Part shown: positions 10,333 through 20,628 of the stretch, piece by piece | Layout of the letters: every line of letters begins with the position of its first letter | How positions within the stretch are numbered: position 1 is the first letter of the stretch | Source of the DNA: Letharia columbiana | Lineage: Eukaryota; Ascomycota; Lecanoromycetes; Lecanorales; Parmeliaceae | DNA length: 64,000 bases | Direction of reading: 5' to 3' | Assembly (NCBI RefSeq): GCF_014066305.1 | Contig: NW_023501084.1 | Span: forward strand, 62,001-126,000 | Notes under the pieces: model-generated | The model's database searches: none | Seen by the model: the letters and a program-made list of their open reading frames with translations, nothing else | What the model was told of the DNA's origin: nothing | Made by a program: the position numbers and the translations under genes

Positions 10333-11160
10333 TTACTTTAGCGTATTCTCGAAGACGAGAAGAAGCTGGTACGAACTTTGCATGTGCAGCGACGGATCAG
10401 TTGGTATATCCGCCTCGGTCCTGGATGTAAGAGGGGAAGCAGTCGCCGAATTATCAATCCGGTTAATCTTCGCCTTCAGGTTGTAAACATCCTGCGCCGT
10501 CACCGCCGGGTTGTACTGCTGCTGCAACAATTCCAGCACCTGCTTCGGACTCCTCCCCGCCTTGAACGCCTGTCTCGCCCCCTCCACAGCCTCAGCCGGT
10601 AATTGCCTTAAACTCGGATGATTCGTCGCGTCGCCTGACGGATCGTGTCCGTTGTGCTTATCTTCCATCATGGTCAACACCCAGGTGCCCGTCGAATTTC
10701 TCTTCGCTCTCGCTTTCCACTTGCAGCCAACCAATCTCTTCTTCCGATTCTTCCGCACGCGTGTCTCGTCGGTCAGCTTCCAGTGGTTGACATAGTCGCC
10801 GCCGCGGTCGCAGCGCACGTATGCGATGCCCCGTTTGTAATTGTTGCTGGCGGTCACGCAGGCGTAGCCGTGGAGGCGGGCGTGGTCTTGACAGGCTTGC
10901 ATGAGTTGCTGGAGGTCCGGGTACTCGCCGGTAGGGGGTGGGGGCATGCCGTTGTAGGGATCGGTGGTGTAGGCTGGGAGGGACGGAGGTGGGGCGGTGG
11001 GTTGCATGAATTGAGATTGGGGCGGTGGAGGAGGAGGGTAGTCATCGTCTCCGAGATAGTCCATGGCTGCGTCAATGCTTGTGAGGCCTCTTTTCGGCGT
11101 ACTCTCTTCTTCTGACCTTCGATTTGATAGCTGTATGACAGGACTTGACGTCGAGGACAT
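10333..11160 (-). CDS. FAR1-type DNA-binding domain protein
   Basis: The frame has 275 codons and starts at the ATG at 11160. After a proline-rich N-terminus (YPPPPPPQSQF) comes a FAR1/WRKY-GCM1-type zinc domain at about residues 85-175: HGYACVTASNNYKRGIAYVRC, then RKKRLVGCKWKARAKR, then MMEDKHNGHD (a C...C...H.H pattern). A helical segment follows (EGARQAFKAGRSPKQVLELL, VYNLKAKINR). This is the N-terminal module of MULE transposases. Here the catalytic DDE part is absent, so the gene is either a domesticated transcription regulator or a truncated transposon product. No TIR was found around it. Confidence 0.75.
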   Translation of the reverse strand: MSSTSSPVIQLSNRRSEEESTPKRGLTSIDAAMDYLGDDDYPPPPPPQSQFMQPTAPPPSLPAYTTDPYNGMPPPPTGEYPDLQQLMQACQDHARLHGYACVTASNNYKRGIAYVRCDRGGDYVNHWKLTDETRVRKNRKKRLVGCKWKARAKRNSTGTWVLTMMEDKHNGHDPSGDATNHPSLRQLPAEAVEGARQAFKAGRSPKQVLELLQQQYNPAVTAQDVYNLKAKINRIDNSATASPLTSRTEADIPTDPSLHMQSSYQLLLVFENTLK

Positions 11161-11372
11161 TTAGCGTCGTTTCTATGCCGGGAACGCCAAGCATTAAGTC
11201 TTGGAATTTCTGCCTTCCTTCACTCTGGGTCACTTTTGTGTTGAATCTCTGTGTCATTTCTGTCGCCGCCACTCGTTGATCAAACTTTTGTCTTCAATCT
11301 CTCACTTGTAGCAGATTGTCCAGCTATGGTCCACTACTCTGGTGACTACTGTGCCATATCGATACGTATTCT

Positions 11373-12140
11373 ATGAATCAACAGCGAACCATGTCTAACT
11401 CGTCAGGGCTTGTCTTGCCTGGTCCCTTTATGAGGCTGCCCGTCGAGCTATTGGAAGAGATTTACATTCTATCAGAGACACACTCACTGCCACATGTCTG
11501 TCGAAGCTTCTACATCGCCCTCAACTCAGACTTCACTCGTCTTCGCTTCTGCACACGTCTCTTCTATCTTGGTAATGCTCGCAATAACCCGGGGCCAAAC
11601 GCTGTCCATCTGCGCGATGAACAAACCAAGATCTTTGCACGGGATTGGTTTACTGTAGACTTTCTACAGAGACTAGTAGCCGCCGTGAATTACATGCGTA
11701 GTAGTGACGGGATGGAGGACGACGTAAGATCAAAGCTATCTCCAACTACCTACTCAGATACTAAGAGCAATACGCAGACCGACCTTTCTCTCTATGTCAG
11801 TGGTGCGCACCTGCCCGCTCCCCCGTTACGTGGGATTTGGAGCCAAAGCAAACTCGAATTAGTTCGACAGCTTCTCTTCTGGGGGCCCAGAAAGAACTCT
11901 CTAGATAAGCTCCGAGTCTGAGGGACGCCGTTGCTGAAGATCAACGGGAGGCGGTGAAGGTACTACTGGGATACTACCGATGGTTGGGCCTGACCCTAAC
12001 CGCAATGCTTTCAAATCTCCTGTTTCTTCCTGGTTGTGGCTCTATCGCGCTGAAACTATTCAATTGGCTTCACAAGAAGGGATCATGTCTCCGCTCTATT
12101 AGGACGACCCAGAATTGCAAAATGGATGAAGAATAACGGC
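11373..12140 (+). pseudogene. F-box / ankyrin-like gene with frameshifts
   Basis: The first frame (11373-11921) has an F-box-like start (FMRLPVELLEEIYILSETHS, VCRSFYIALNSDFTRL). It runs to KLELVRQLLFWGPRKNSLDKL, then stops. Coding similarity continues in another frame with SLRDAVAEDQREAVKVLLGYY (from 11915). A second shift gives GPDPNRNAFKSP and LYRAETIQLASQEGIMSPLY followed by a stop. The LLFWGPRK/VKVLLGYY pattern resembles ankyrin-like repeats in lineage-expanded fungal F-box proteins. Two frame changes and stops within 230 bp indicate a decaying gene, although short introns cannot be wholly excluded. Confidence 0.55.
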
Positions 12141-12837
12141 AAGAAAGAGCGAGAGAAGCGTGACACCTAATGAGATGGGTGGACCAATAGCATGGTGGGA
12201 TAGATCACTCACGGAGTCCTTGAATGAAAGGCGCGTACTCCAAAGCGTTACTGAAAAGCAAATGGATCACAACTCAAAGCATTTTAAACGGGCTTCTCAA
12301 CGCCACTATTGCATGATTCAGACTTACTGCCCTGTTATGATGCCCAAAATCTACCGATCGCGTACCACTTCCTACCACTTGTGCGCAAAAGCCCCATGGA
12401 ATACGCCTAATTTTCAACCGAACCCCCAAAGATTATCCGTTGCGCAGGCAAGAGCGTAGATAAAACGTGGTAAAGAAATTATCGGAAGTAAAAGGCATGA
12501 GGAATGTGTGGGTAGTTATTGATGCCATGGTTCATGGCGTGCCTCACAACGATTGTTTCTCTGAAGATGAGTCCTAGTTCACACGTTGTCTGCGCAGGTG
12601 CTTCTTTAGGGCTACGCACTGCCGGATGGTGACGGATACCTTTGGCGAACGGCATAACCCCGTTGGATAGAGTTATCGCGATCCTTATAGTTTCAGGGAG
12701 CACTAAATCTTTGAGTCTTGCTGAGTAGAGTCGGAAACCGATATTGGATTTCGAAACGAATATCGGTTGATTCAGTGTTCACTCTAAGATTGACCGCGCA
12801 GGAGAAACACAAGACATTCGATTGTCGTTTGCGTCGT

Positions 12838-13262
12838 GAGATATTGGTTCAGCCACTATCCAGATGAAAGACTGCATATAGAAAAGTCAGTGACCAGGGA
12901 AGATGCCCTCAATAGAACGTGGCCTCTCCGGACATCAAATTGGTAATGGACATCCGCCTCCACTTAGTGCTGACGATTCAACGATCTTCCTCTACTTTTC
13001 CATCCTGACCTTAAAGATTTTCATTGAATTAAGAGCTGGAGGTGTAATTTTTTTTTGGGTTAGGGGTTGATTTTTTGGAGATATTGATTCAGCCACTATC
13101 CAGATGAAAGACTGCATATAGAAAATCAATGACCAGGGAAAGATGCCCTCAATAAAACGTGGCCTCTCCGGACATCAAATTGGTAATGGACATCCGCCTC
13201 CGACTTAGTGCTCAGACCGATTCAAACGATCATTCCTCCCATACTCTTTCCATCCTAGACCA
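12838..13262. repeat. Direct duplication of ~175 bp
   Basis: Copy 1 (12838-13010) and copy 2 (13078-13262) share long identical runs, for example CAGCCACTATCCAGATGAAA and GACATCAAATTGGTAATGGA. They differ by substitutions and small indels, mostly toward the 3' end. A ~67-bp T/G-rich spacer separates them. Neither copy shows a coding signature. Confidence 0.88.
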
Positions 13263-13559
13263 TTAAAAGCCATTGTTCCACCACTTGGAACTCGGATCGC
13301 GAATCGGAAGCTGGGAGGCTGTCAAACCGTCTTCGCTCACGTACAGAACGGACTGGTGGTGATACGCTTCGTCTGAAGACGAGGCGTCCCCAACAGCGGG
13401 GACTAGATGCGTGCCATCCAAGAAGTCATAGCTTGATTGGACACCCAAGGATACACCCAAGCATCCACCTGGGCTAGTAGTACTGGACGACGTGGACGGA
13501 TTGTCGCCATGCGCACTCGTGTACCGTGCATATGGGTCTTGAACGGCTCTAAACTCCAA
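13263..13559 (-). CDS. Hypothetical small protein or gene fragment
   Basis: A 98-codon frame starting MEFRAVQDPYARYTSAHGDN and ending SSKWWNNGF. It is serine/glycine-rich with no signal peptide, membrane segment or domain I recognise. Composition looks protein-like and its stop abuts the duplicated repeat, so it may be the remaining 3' exon of a broken gene. Weakly supported. Confidence 0.25.
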   Translation of the reverse strand: MEFRAVQDPYARYTSAHGDNPSTSSSTTSPGGCLGVSLGVQSSYDFLDGTHLVPAVGDASSSDEAYHHQSVLYVSEDGLTASQLPIRDPSSKWWNNGF

Positions 13560-13769
13560 GTCTAGCTAGTAGCTGTGGTTGCATATCGTAAGGTATTAAA
13601 GAAAGTCACTTGCAGCGTGCAACGACCTGGCCTAGATTATGGGTGTTTAGATGATCTAAGACAAGTGACAGGTGTGACCCATCTGGCTGCGTTCTCAGCC
13701 CACGAATACCGCAAACACGTTGCTTGCAAGATGAATCAAGGACAAAACACGACCGTGGACGCTTGCTGA

Positions 13770-14195
13770 GGCAAGGGTGGCTTTGCAAACTTCAAAGCTG
13801 ACCATCTTAGGTCAAGGACAAAACCTAGCCGTGAAGGATTACTGCGGTGAGAGTGGTTTGCTAACGCTAGAGCCGAGAGATCTCAGGCCGAAGACAAAAG
13901 ATAGCGAGGGTGGCTTGCTAGTCTCAAAGCTGAGAGTTGTAATTCCCAAGTCAACGTGCGTCAGCTGCCCAAGATTACTTCGATCTGAACAAGCCGTCAC
14001 GAAGCATATGAGCGAAGAAAAGGAAAAGATGTCCAAACAAGTTCATAGATCTACCGTCGCTGTGGCGAGTGTGGCTTGCTAACCCCAGAGCTGAGAGAGA
14101 CATCAGGTCGAGGGGCGTCAGCTGCTCTGCATTAGATCTGAACAAGTCGTCACGAAGCGCTATGAGCGAAAAAGCCCAAGGCATGTCGAGCAAAA
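13770..14195 (+). pseudogene. Degenerate repeats resembling a C2H2 zinc-finger gene
   Basis: A ~31-bp motif around GTGGCTTGCTAAC..C.AGAGCTGAGAG occurs four times, near 13775, 13850, 13908 and 14068. A second motif (GATCTGAACAAG.CGTCACGAAGC) occurs near 13980 and 14135. In one frame they read CVSCPRLLRSEQAVTKHMSE, like a C2H2 finger (CxxC, then a single H). The frame is not maintained between copies and no intact protein emerges. I infer an eroded multi-finger gene. Confidence 0.3.
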
Positions 14196-14209
14196 CTTCA
14201 TACATGTTA

Positions 14210-15064
14210 TGCTACCCGCCCTCGGCTATGAATCATGATTAGCAATCTCGCGAGCCAACTATCCAATACTTTTATAGCTCCAATATCAAATCGGTTACTG
14301 CGGGAGTTCGAAAAGCTCAGCGAGGTTTCCAGCAGCCAACTAAGGTACTCAGAAGCGGTAGTGGGACCACGGTTACGTGTTGTGCTTGATCCCGGTCATA
14401 CATCCCCTGAATCTAACCTGAACGAGCAACAAAATCAACAAAAGATAGGCCTCTAACCAACATCCGGGTAAGCGGACCGGACCATCGGGTAAAACAAGCG
14501 AGATCCTTATGCCAAGGATGCGGATCATGAAAAAGATGGCACGACCCGTATCATTGCGGCCGGACATGAAGAGATACCCGGAAGGCCATCTAGATGATCT
14601 TCTAGTAGACCGAAGCGGTTACTCCAGACCAGACATATGAACCGGAGACCCATCCATCTGGGGGAGGAGCTCGAGGCCGAGTCTGGCAGCGACAAGAGGA
14701 CAGGAATCAAAGTGTCACGCTTGCAGCTATACGAACCTGAGGTATATTTGCTACTGGAGAGGATGGCTATGATGGCGGTCAGAGACGAGAATCACGTCAA
14801 CGGGTACATGATTGGAGGCGTATCTAGCCACGACTTGGCGATGATGGGGAGGAGATGGCGATTGAAGGGATGATGTCCGAAGGTCATGCCAGCAATCAGC
14901 CAAGTGAAGACACCGTCGCCACTATCTAGTGCTGGGTCTTCCTTACTGTTTCTGCATAACCGAACTGTGACTTATGTCGTAGCACCCGTTGTTCAAGAAG
15001 ATGACATAATCATGACTCAACATAGATGAGCTTGTATCATTGAATGGCTGCTTCACCAAACGTT
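14210..15064. other. Gene-poor stretch, nothing recognised
   Basis: Contains only short unconnected open frames on both strands, without family signatures. It is the 3' flank of the Rsa4 gene. Confidence 0.35.
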
Positions 15065-16696
15065 TTAATGTCTCCACACTCTCACCGCCTTGTCTTTCCC
15101 ACCGCTCGCAACCTTGCTTCCATCGGGACTCCAATCAACTGCGTACACCTCATCCTGATGCCCTGGCAAGTCTTCTTTCAACTTTGCAGTCCTAATTTCC
15201 CATACCTTCAGCGTGGTGTCCTTGCTTCCACTAACCAACAGCCTGCTGTCGGGGCTAAAACAAGTCATATATACTGGCCCAACATGGCCTCTCAACGTAG
15301 CAATGAACTTCCCGTCCCTTGCATTCCACAGCTTGACATGATTGTCCCAGCCAGAGCTGGCGATGAAAAGACCGTCGGCGGAGAACGTAACGTGATTTAC
15401 CTGTTTTTGATGCCCAAGAAGGCGAGCAAGAGGTTTAGTAGTCTTGGATGGTTCCCATAGATACATTGTGAAGTCATCACTGGCCGTCACTAGCCTTTCA
15501 ACTATCTCATTGCTAATGGTTGCAGCTTTATCAAAGCGCTCTTTTGCCTTTGCAATCTTGCCTTCCTGCGTTGGTGGCACATGACCGGTGTGGTCATGAT
15601 AGGCGGTTCGTAGTACAAAGTCTGTGGAGAGAGCCAAATGATTGACCCAATGGGCATGGGAGGAGAGCGTATGTGCGAGAGTACCGTCATTTGCATTCCA
15701 GATCTTTACCGTTTTATCGTGCGAACATGTATATATCTTGCCGGTCCCACCCCAGCGAACGCAGGATACAGATCCCTTGTGACCACTGAGCACCAATTCG
15801 ATCCTCTTAGAGACAATGTCCCACACCCTTACGGTGGAATCTTTCGAAGAAGAGGCGAGCCGTGGTCGGCCAGGCGTCTGGAGATGGTAAGGTTCCCACG
15901 CTAAACTGGTGGTCCATTTACTGTGACCTTTGAGGGGTGCACCTAGTGATTCGCCAGTCTTGGGGTTCCATAATCTGACTGTGTTATCCATCGAACCTGT
16001 AGCTACCGTCGAATCATCTGGAGACCAGCTGACTACCAGTACCCAACTCGTGTGGCCTTTCAAAGTGTGAATGGGTGTTCCAGTGTCGCAATCGAATATC
16101 CGAGCAGTCGAATCTCCACTGCCTGTTACTAGTCTTGATGATGACGAAGGCGAGAACGCTGTTGCTAGTATGGCTTCCCCGTGCCCTGGTATTGAGGAGG
16201 AGCATCTTGATACGGCACGGACTCGAAATATTGCTTGGGGGGTATATTGGAGACTGATAGAGTCTTCGGTTGTCTTCAGGCCAGGCTTGAGAAGGGAATG
16301 GTAGAGATCATCTGATACATCAAGAGCGTTGTCGAGTCGGGTGGGATCAGATGAGTCAGAGCGATAGGAAAACCGATAGGGGATTCGTTCAGAGGCATCC
16401 TGCGAAGGGTCAGCGACTATTTCTGCCTTCGGTTGATGGGGAGAACAACTCGTGGTCCTGGGAACACCTACGTTCCTCTGCAAGGTATTCAACAGCAGCT
16501 CCAGATTCTTCACCGTAGCATCTCGGACTGGCACAGAGACCGGTGGACCGGCTGATATGCCAGAGGCTTGATCCAGAAATTGCACTCGGATTGATCCCAG
16601 GTTGTCAGGGATTGTGTCGACATCTTGCTGCGCTCTTGCCTTCTCGGCTGTAGCGGTGCGTTGACGCTTGCTTGGTGGGGGTAGAGTAGTCGCCAT
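15065..16696 (-). CDS. RSA4: Ribosome assembly protein Rsa4 / Notchless (NLE1) homologue
   Basis: Intronless, 543 codons from the ATG at 16696, close to the family length of about 515. The protein is a nuclear 60S-assembly factor that the AAA ATPase Rea1/Midasin pulls on to release pre-60S maturation factors. The N-terminal NLE ubiquitin-like domain lies near residues 33-135 (GSIRVQFLDQ, NLELLLNTLQRN, IPYRFSYRSD). An eight-bladed WD40 propeller follows from about residue 160: VTGSGDSTARIFD, LKGHTSWVLVVSWSPDDSTV, GSMDNTVRLWNPKTG, SHAHWVNHLALSTDF, TASDDFTMYLWEPSK, SGSKDTTLKVWEIRTAK, GGKDKAVRVW. It is shared nearly residue for residue with yeast Rsa4 in the propeller. Divergent from MSH4 across a 385-bp shared upstream region. 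Confidence 0.97.
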   Translation of the reverse strand: MATTLPPPSKRQRTATAEKARAQQDVDTIPDNLGSIRVQFLDQASGISAGPPVSVPVRDATVKNLELLLNTLQRNVGVPRTTSCSPHQPKAEIVADPSQDASERIPYRFSYRSDSSDPTRLDNALDVSDDLYHSLLKPGLKTTEDSISLQYTPQAIFRVRAVSRCSSSIPGHGEAILATAFSPSSSSRLVTGSGDSTARIFDCDTGTPIHTLKGHTSWVLVVSWSPDDSTVATGSMDNTVRLWNPKTGESLGAPLKGHSKWTTSLAWEPYHLQTPGRPRLASSSKDSTVRVWDIVSKRIELVLSGHKGSVSCVRWGGTGKIYTCSHDKTVKIWNANDGTLAHTLSSHAHWVNHLALSTDFVLRTAYHDHTGHVPPTQEGKIAKAKERFDKAATISNEIVERLVTASDDFTMYLWEPSKTTKPLARLLGHQKQVNHVTFSADGLFIASSGWDNHVKLWNARDGKFIATLRGHVGPVYMTCFSPDSRLLVSGSKDTTLKVWEIRTAKLKEDLPGHQDEVYAVDWSPDGSKVASGGKDKAVRVWRH

Positions 16697-17081
16697 GATG
16701 AGTTAAACAAGTTTACGCCAGAAAAAGGTACACAAGAAAAGATGTACCTTACTCGAAGACCCAAAATATTTGATGCCTTGAAAAGTGCTTAGACTAGCGA
16801 GCGGCAGCCAAAATATTTTAAGTACCTATTATGTCCGAACGTTTGACCCCACGTGCCCCGAGCCGACCCCTACCCGAACGCTGTTTCACCCCCCAACAGC
16901 CCCTTGCCGAGTCAAGTTCGGGCCCGGGTTAGGCCGACCTCACCAACTTTATTTCATCTCCATTCTTCTCGTCTCCATACTTACACGATCGGACTGCAAG
17001 TGAGCGGCAATTCCTCAGAGAAGAGGAAGGAAAACCCCTACTCGAGCCAGCATCGTCAGGTAAGCGGACGGGCCATCCAAC
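16697..17081. promoter_or_regulatory. Bidirectional intergenic region RSA4/MSH4
   Basis: The two genes are transcribed away from each other from this 385-bp segment, so both promoters must lie in it. C/T-rich stretches occur on the plus strand before MSH4. No TATA box or specific factor site is claimed. Confidence 0.5.
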
Positions 17082-20078
17082 ATGGCGGCCAGTAGTCGTC
17101 CATCCACATCTTATACTTCTGCTACCACATCTTATCCATCACGCCCGTATGATGAAAGTACTACCCCTCGTCCAAGCACAAGCATGAGCAGGGCTACCAC
17201 TAGTCGACCGCGGACTGGTAGACCTAGAACAGCTGCCTCGACCATTGGTGGGGATCAGCAGATCATCTGCGCTATCAGCGAATCCAGAGGACTTTCTCCT
17301 ATCGTCGGCTTGGCCTTTGTCAACATATCTACTACTGAAGCTGTTCTCTGTCAAATATCAGACAACCAGACTTATGTCAAGACCATACATAAGCTTGCTT
17401 GTCTCGAGCCAACTGAAGTCCTTGTCATGATTACTGCCGCACAGCCTAAGTCAAAGCTTTACTCTGTCATTGAAGGCGACCTTCCCCACATCCGCATCAG
17501 CCCAATAGATAGAAAGTACTGGGCTGAGACGACAGGGATGGAATACATTCAACAGTTGGCAATGAAGCAGGATCTGGAAGCTCTCAAAGTTGCTATTGAA
17601 GGCAACTATTACGCAATTTGCTGTATCGCTGCCGTGGGTAGCGATCTAGCATGCTTCTCCGATCGAGGCTGAGTTGTTCCAGGTGCTCAAATACATTGAG
17701 CTCAGCCTCTTGTACTCCTTCCCTTTCCATTCTCTTCGCATCACATACCAGCCGGCTGATGGCGCGATGATGACCGATCTTTCAACCATTCACGCATTAG
17801 AGCTTATTCAGAACCTGCAGAATGCCAGATCGAAAGATTGTTTGTTTGGTCTGCTAAACCAGACCCAGACGGCTATGGGCGCTCGAGTCCTTAAGAGCAG
17901 TGTTCTCCAACCGTCCACAAGTGCCGCCTACTTGACGAAACGCTATGATGCCTTGGAGGAGTTGACCACGAGAGAAGACGTTTTTTTCGCTGTTCGACAA
18001 GGCAAGACGATAATTCTCGATAACACATTGACCGTGCGCTGACAGTCGTGGCAGCTCTAAAAGCTTTTGTGGACGTTGACAGGGTCTTAACGGCGGTCAG
18101 TTTTTGTCCAGCTATAGTAGCAGCGGAACCTGACAAAAGCAGATAACCCTGATCCCTACGAAACCCTCCATTCAGCACTCAGAGCAATCAATTAACAATG
18201 TCATCTCACTTAAGCAATACGTGAAGTCGATTCCTCCAATTTACGAAGCACTGGAAACTACAAGAAGCGAACTGCTAGTGGGAATATTCGAGGTAGGAAA
18301 TGCTTGTTGTCTTTGATTGATGGCGCTGATAGTGTAGTTGTGCTCTCCTGCAAATTATACCGACGTGCAAGCCATGATCGATGACACCATCAATGAAGAT
18401 ATTACGTACCAGGTTCAACCTCTGGACTTACGTAACCAGAGGACATATGCAGTGAAGGTTAGCCGCTGTCCTATCGGGTTTAAAAGATCGTTGAATGATC
18501 GGGCTTCTCTCCACAGTCAGGAGTCAACGGCCTTCTTGATGTTGCAAGACAGACGTACAAAGAGGCGAACGCGGACGCTTACCAGCTCGTCACAGGTTTG
18601 GGTGGTGGGTCGAGCACCGCCTGTTTGTCTTGTGGAGCTGACCAAATCCAGAAACCCATGAGATAGCTCTTGAGATGAAGTACGACACCGCCAGGCAGTA
18701 CTACATCCGCATCGCTGCATCGGAGATAGAGGACCGCAACCTGCCAGATGTTTTCATTAACGTCTTCAAAAAGAGGAACACGATTGAGTGTCAGACCCTG
18801 GATCTCCTTAAGTGGAACCAGAAAATAATGGACTCTCACCATGAGGTGCTTCAACTGAGCGATCGAAGCATACAAGAATTCATCCAGAATCTCCGTGCGG
18901 AGATCGCGCCTCTGTTCAAGATCAGCGATGCTATTGCACTCCTCGATGTCACTGCTTCTTTCGCGCAGTTGGTAACCACCCAGGACTACTGCAGGCCCGA
19001 ATTGACTCGCACCCTCGCTATCAAGAGTGGAAGACACCCTATCCGAGAGAAGATACATAAAGAGAAGTATGTCCCAAATGACGCATATGCCACACGGCAA
19101 AGCAGGTTCCAGATCATCACGGGCTGCAACATGAGCGGAAAAAGTACCTACATCCGATCAATCGCTCTAATGGCTGTTATGACTCAGATAGGATGCTTTG
19201 TACCGGCTTCCTATGCATCCTTCCCAATCTTCCACCAGCTCTTCGCCCGCATCTCAATGGACGACAGCATCGAAGCGAATGTCTCCACCTTTGCGGCCGA
19301 AATGCGCGAGACAGCTTTCATCCTCCGTAACATCGATGCTCGAAGCATGGTCATTGTCGACGAGCTTGGTCGAGGTACCAGCACTCGAGACGGTCTCTCC
19401 ATCGCCATCGCTGTCGCAGAGGCTTTGGTGGAGAGTGGGGCCTTCGTCTGGTTCGCCACTCACTTCCGCGACCTGGCAAAGATCCTTGCCGAGCGCAGTG
19501 GCGTCGTCAATTTCCACCTCTCCGTGGACATGAGCGAAGCAGATCAGATGAAGATGCTATACAAGGTTGCCAGCGGTGCGGTCCAAGAAGAGCATTACGG
19601 TCTTGCACTCGCCAAAGTCGTCGATCTGCCTCCAGATGTCCTGCGTGTCGCGGAGCAGGTTTCCAAGAAGCTGACGTCGAACATGGAGAAGCGCAAGAAG
19701 AACTCCAAGACTCTAGCACTGGTCAGGCGCAGGAAGCTGATCCTCAGTTTACGCGAACAACTCGTACAGGCGCACGAAGGGAATATGAACGGCAAGGTGC
19801 TGGCCACCTGGATGCAGAAACTACAGGACGAATTCGTGAACCGCATGGCCGCTATTGACGCGGATGCCGCTTCAGCGGCGGACGAGAGCGAGGAGGAATC
19901 GGACACTGGGACGGAGGTCGAGGCTGAAGCTCGGACAGAAAGTGAGGCGGAGGACCGCTCCGTGAGCCATGGTGGAGGTACCCGGCCGGAAGAATCAGCC
20001 GAGAGCATGGAATGGAGCCCCGAGCCGCGCTTCGAAATGACGGGTGCTCTCCAGTCCGAAACGGGGGATGAGAGTTAG
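17082..20078 (+). CDS. MSH4: MutS homologue 4 (meiotic crossover factor)
   Basis: Msh4 pairs with Msh5 to stabilise recombination intermediates in meiotic crossovers. Splice signals and phase give seven exons: 17082-17633, 17683-18001, 18055-18095, 18143-18292, 18338-18457, 18517-18595 and 18667-20078. They total 2673 nt, 890 residues. The N-terminus is Ser/Thr-rich. The MutS core has DLSTIHALELIQNLQNARSK and DCLFGLLNQTQTAMGARVLK. The ATPase has Walker A GCNMSGKST (about residue 573), Walker B VIVDELGRGTSTRDG (about 649) and FATHFRDL. There is no mismatch-recognition domain I, as expected for Msh4. Intron 2 (18002-18054) has a GC donor rather than GT. The C-terminus carries an acidic tail (DESEEESDTGTEVEAEA). 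Confidence 0.95.
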
Positions 20079-20628
20079 ATGGCCATATCGTTCGCGAGGC
20101 TGCAGAGTCTGAGATGTCATTTCGCTTGTGCTTGTGCTTGTGCTTGTGCTTGAGCTCGTTTGATGATCAATGGGGCATAGATTTCGGGCTTCTACCCTTT
20201 TAAAGTCATCATGTGGCTTCGATCGAGCTTCATCTATGTTCGAGCAGATATCTATGCTGCGCTTTTACCCGTTCATGATCCAGATGCTTTCTGAAAATCA
20301 AAGCAGCATCGACCATGTGCATGATCCTGCCTTTGAAATCCCGTGTTCAACCCATCGTTTGCGCCGGAGTGTTGGCTTAAGAAGGGGACCACGCCTAAAC
20401 ATTGTGGCATTCTATGGACCAGCTATCGTGTAATCCGTGCCAAGATTGCCGCTTCTATTATCTTACCAGCATCGCGCTATATAGTCTATGTACATAATAT
20501 CGTCAACCCCGTCGAAGATATCACATAGGGTTTCCCAAAAAAACTGTTTAAGAGCCAAGCCGAGCAGATCCCAGGCATCATACGCCGTTGTCTATGTCTA
20601 AAGATGGGCTGCAATTCAAGAAAGGTGA
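20079..20628. other. Intergenic between convergent MSH4 and Hel2 genes
   Basis: Holds the 3' flanks of both genes. A GCTTGT hexamer is repeated about five times at 20124-20153. No gene recognised. Confidence 0.5.
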
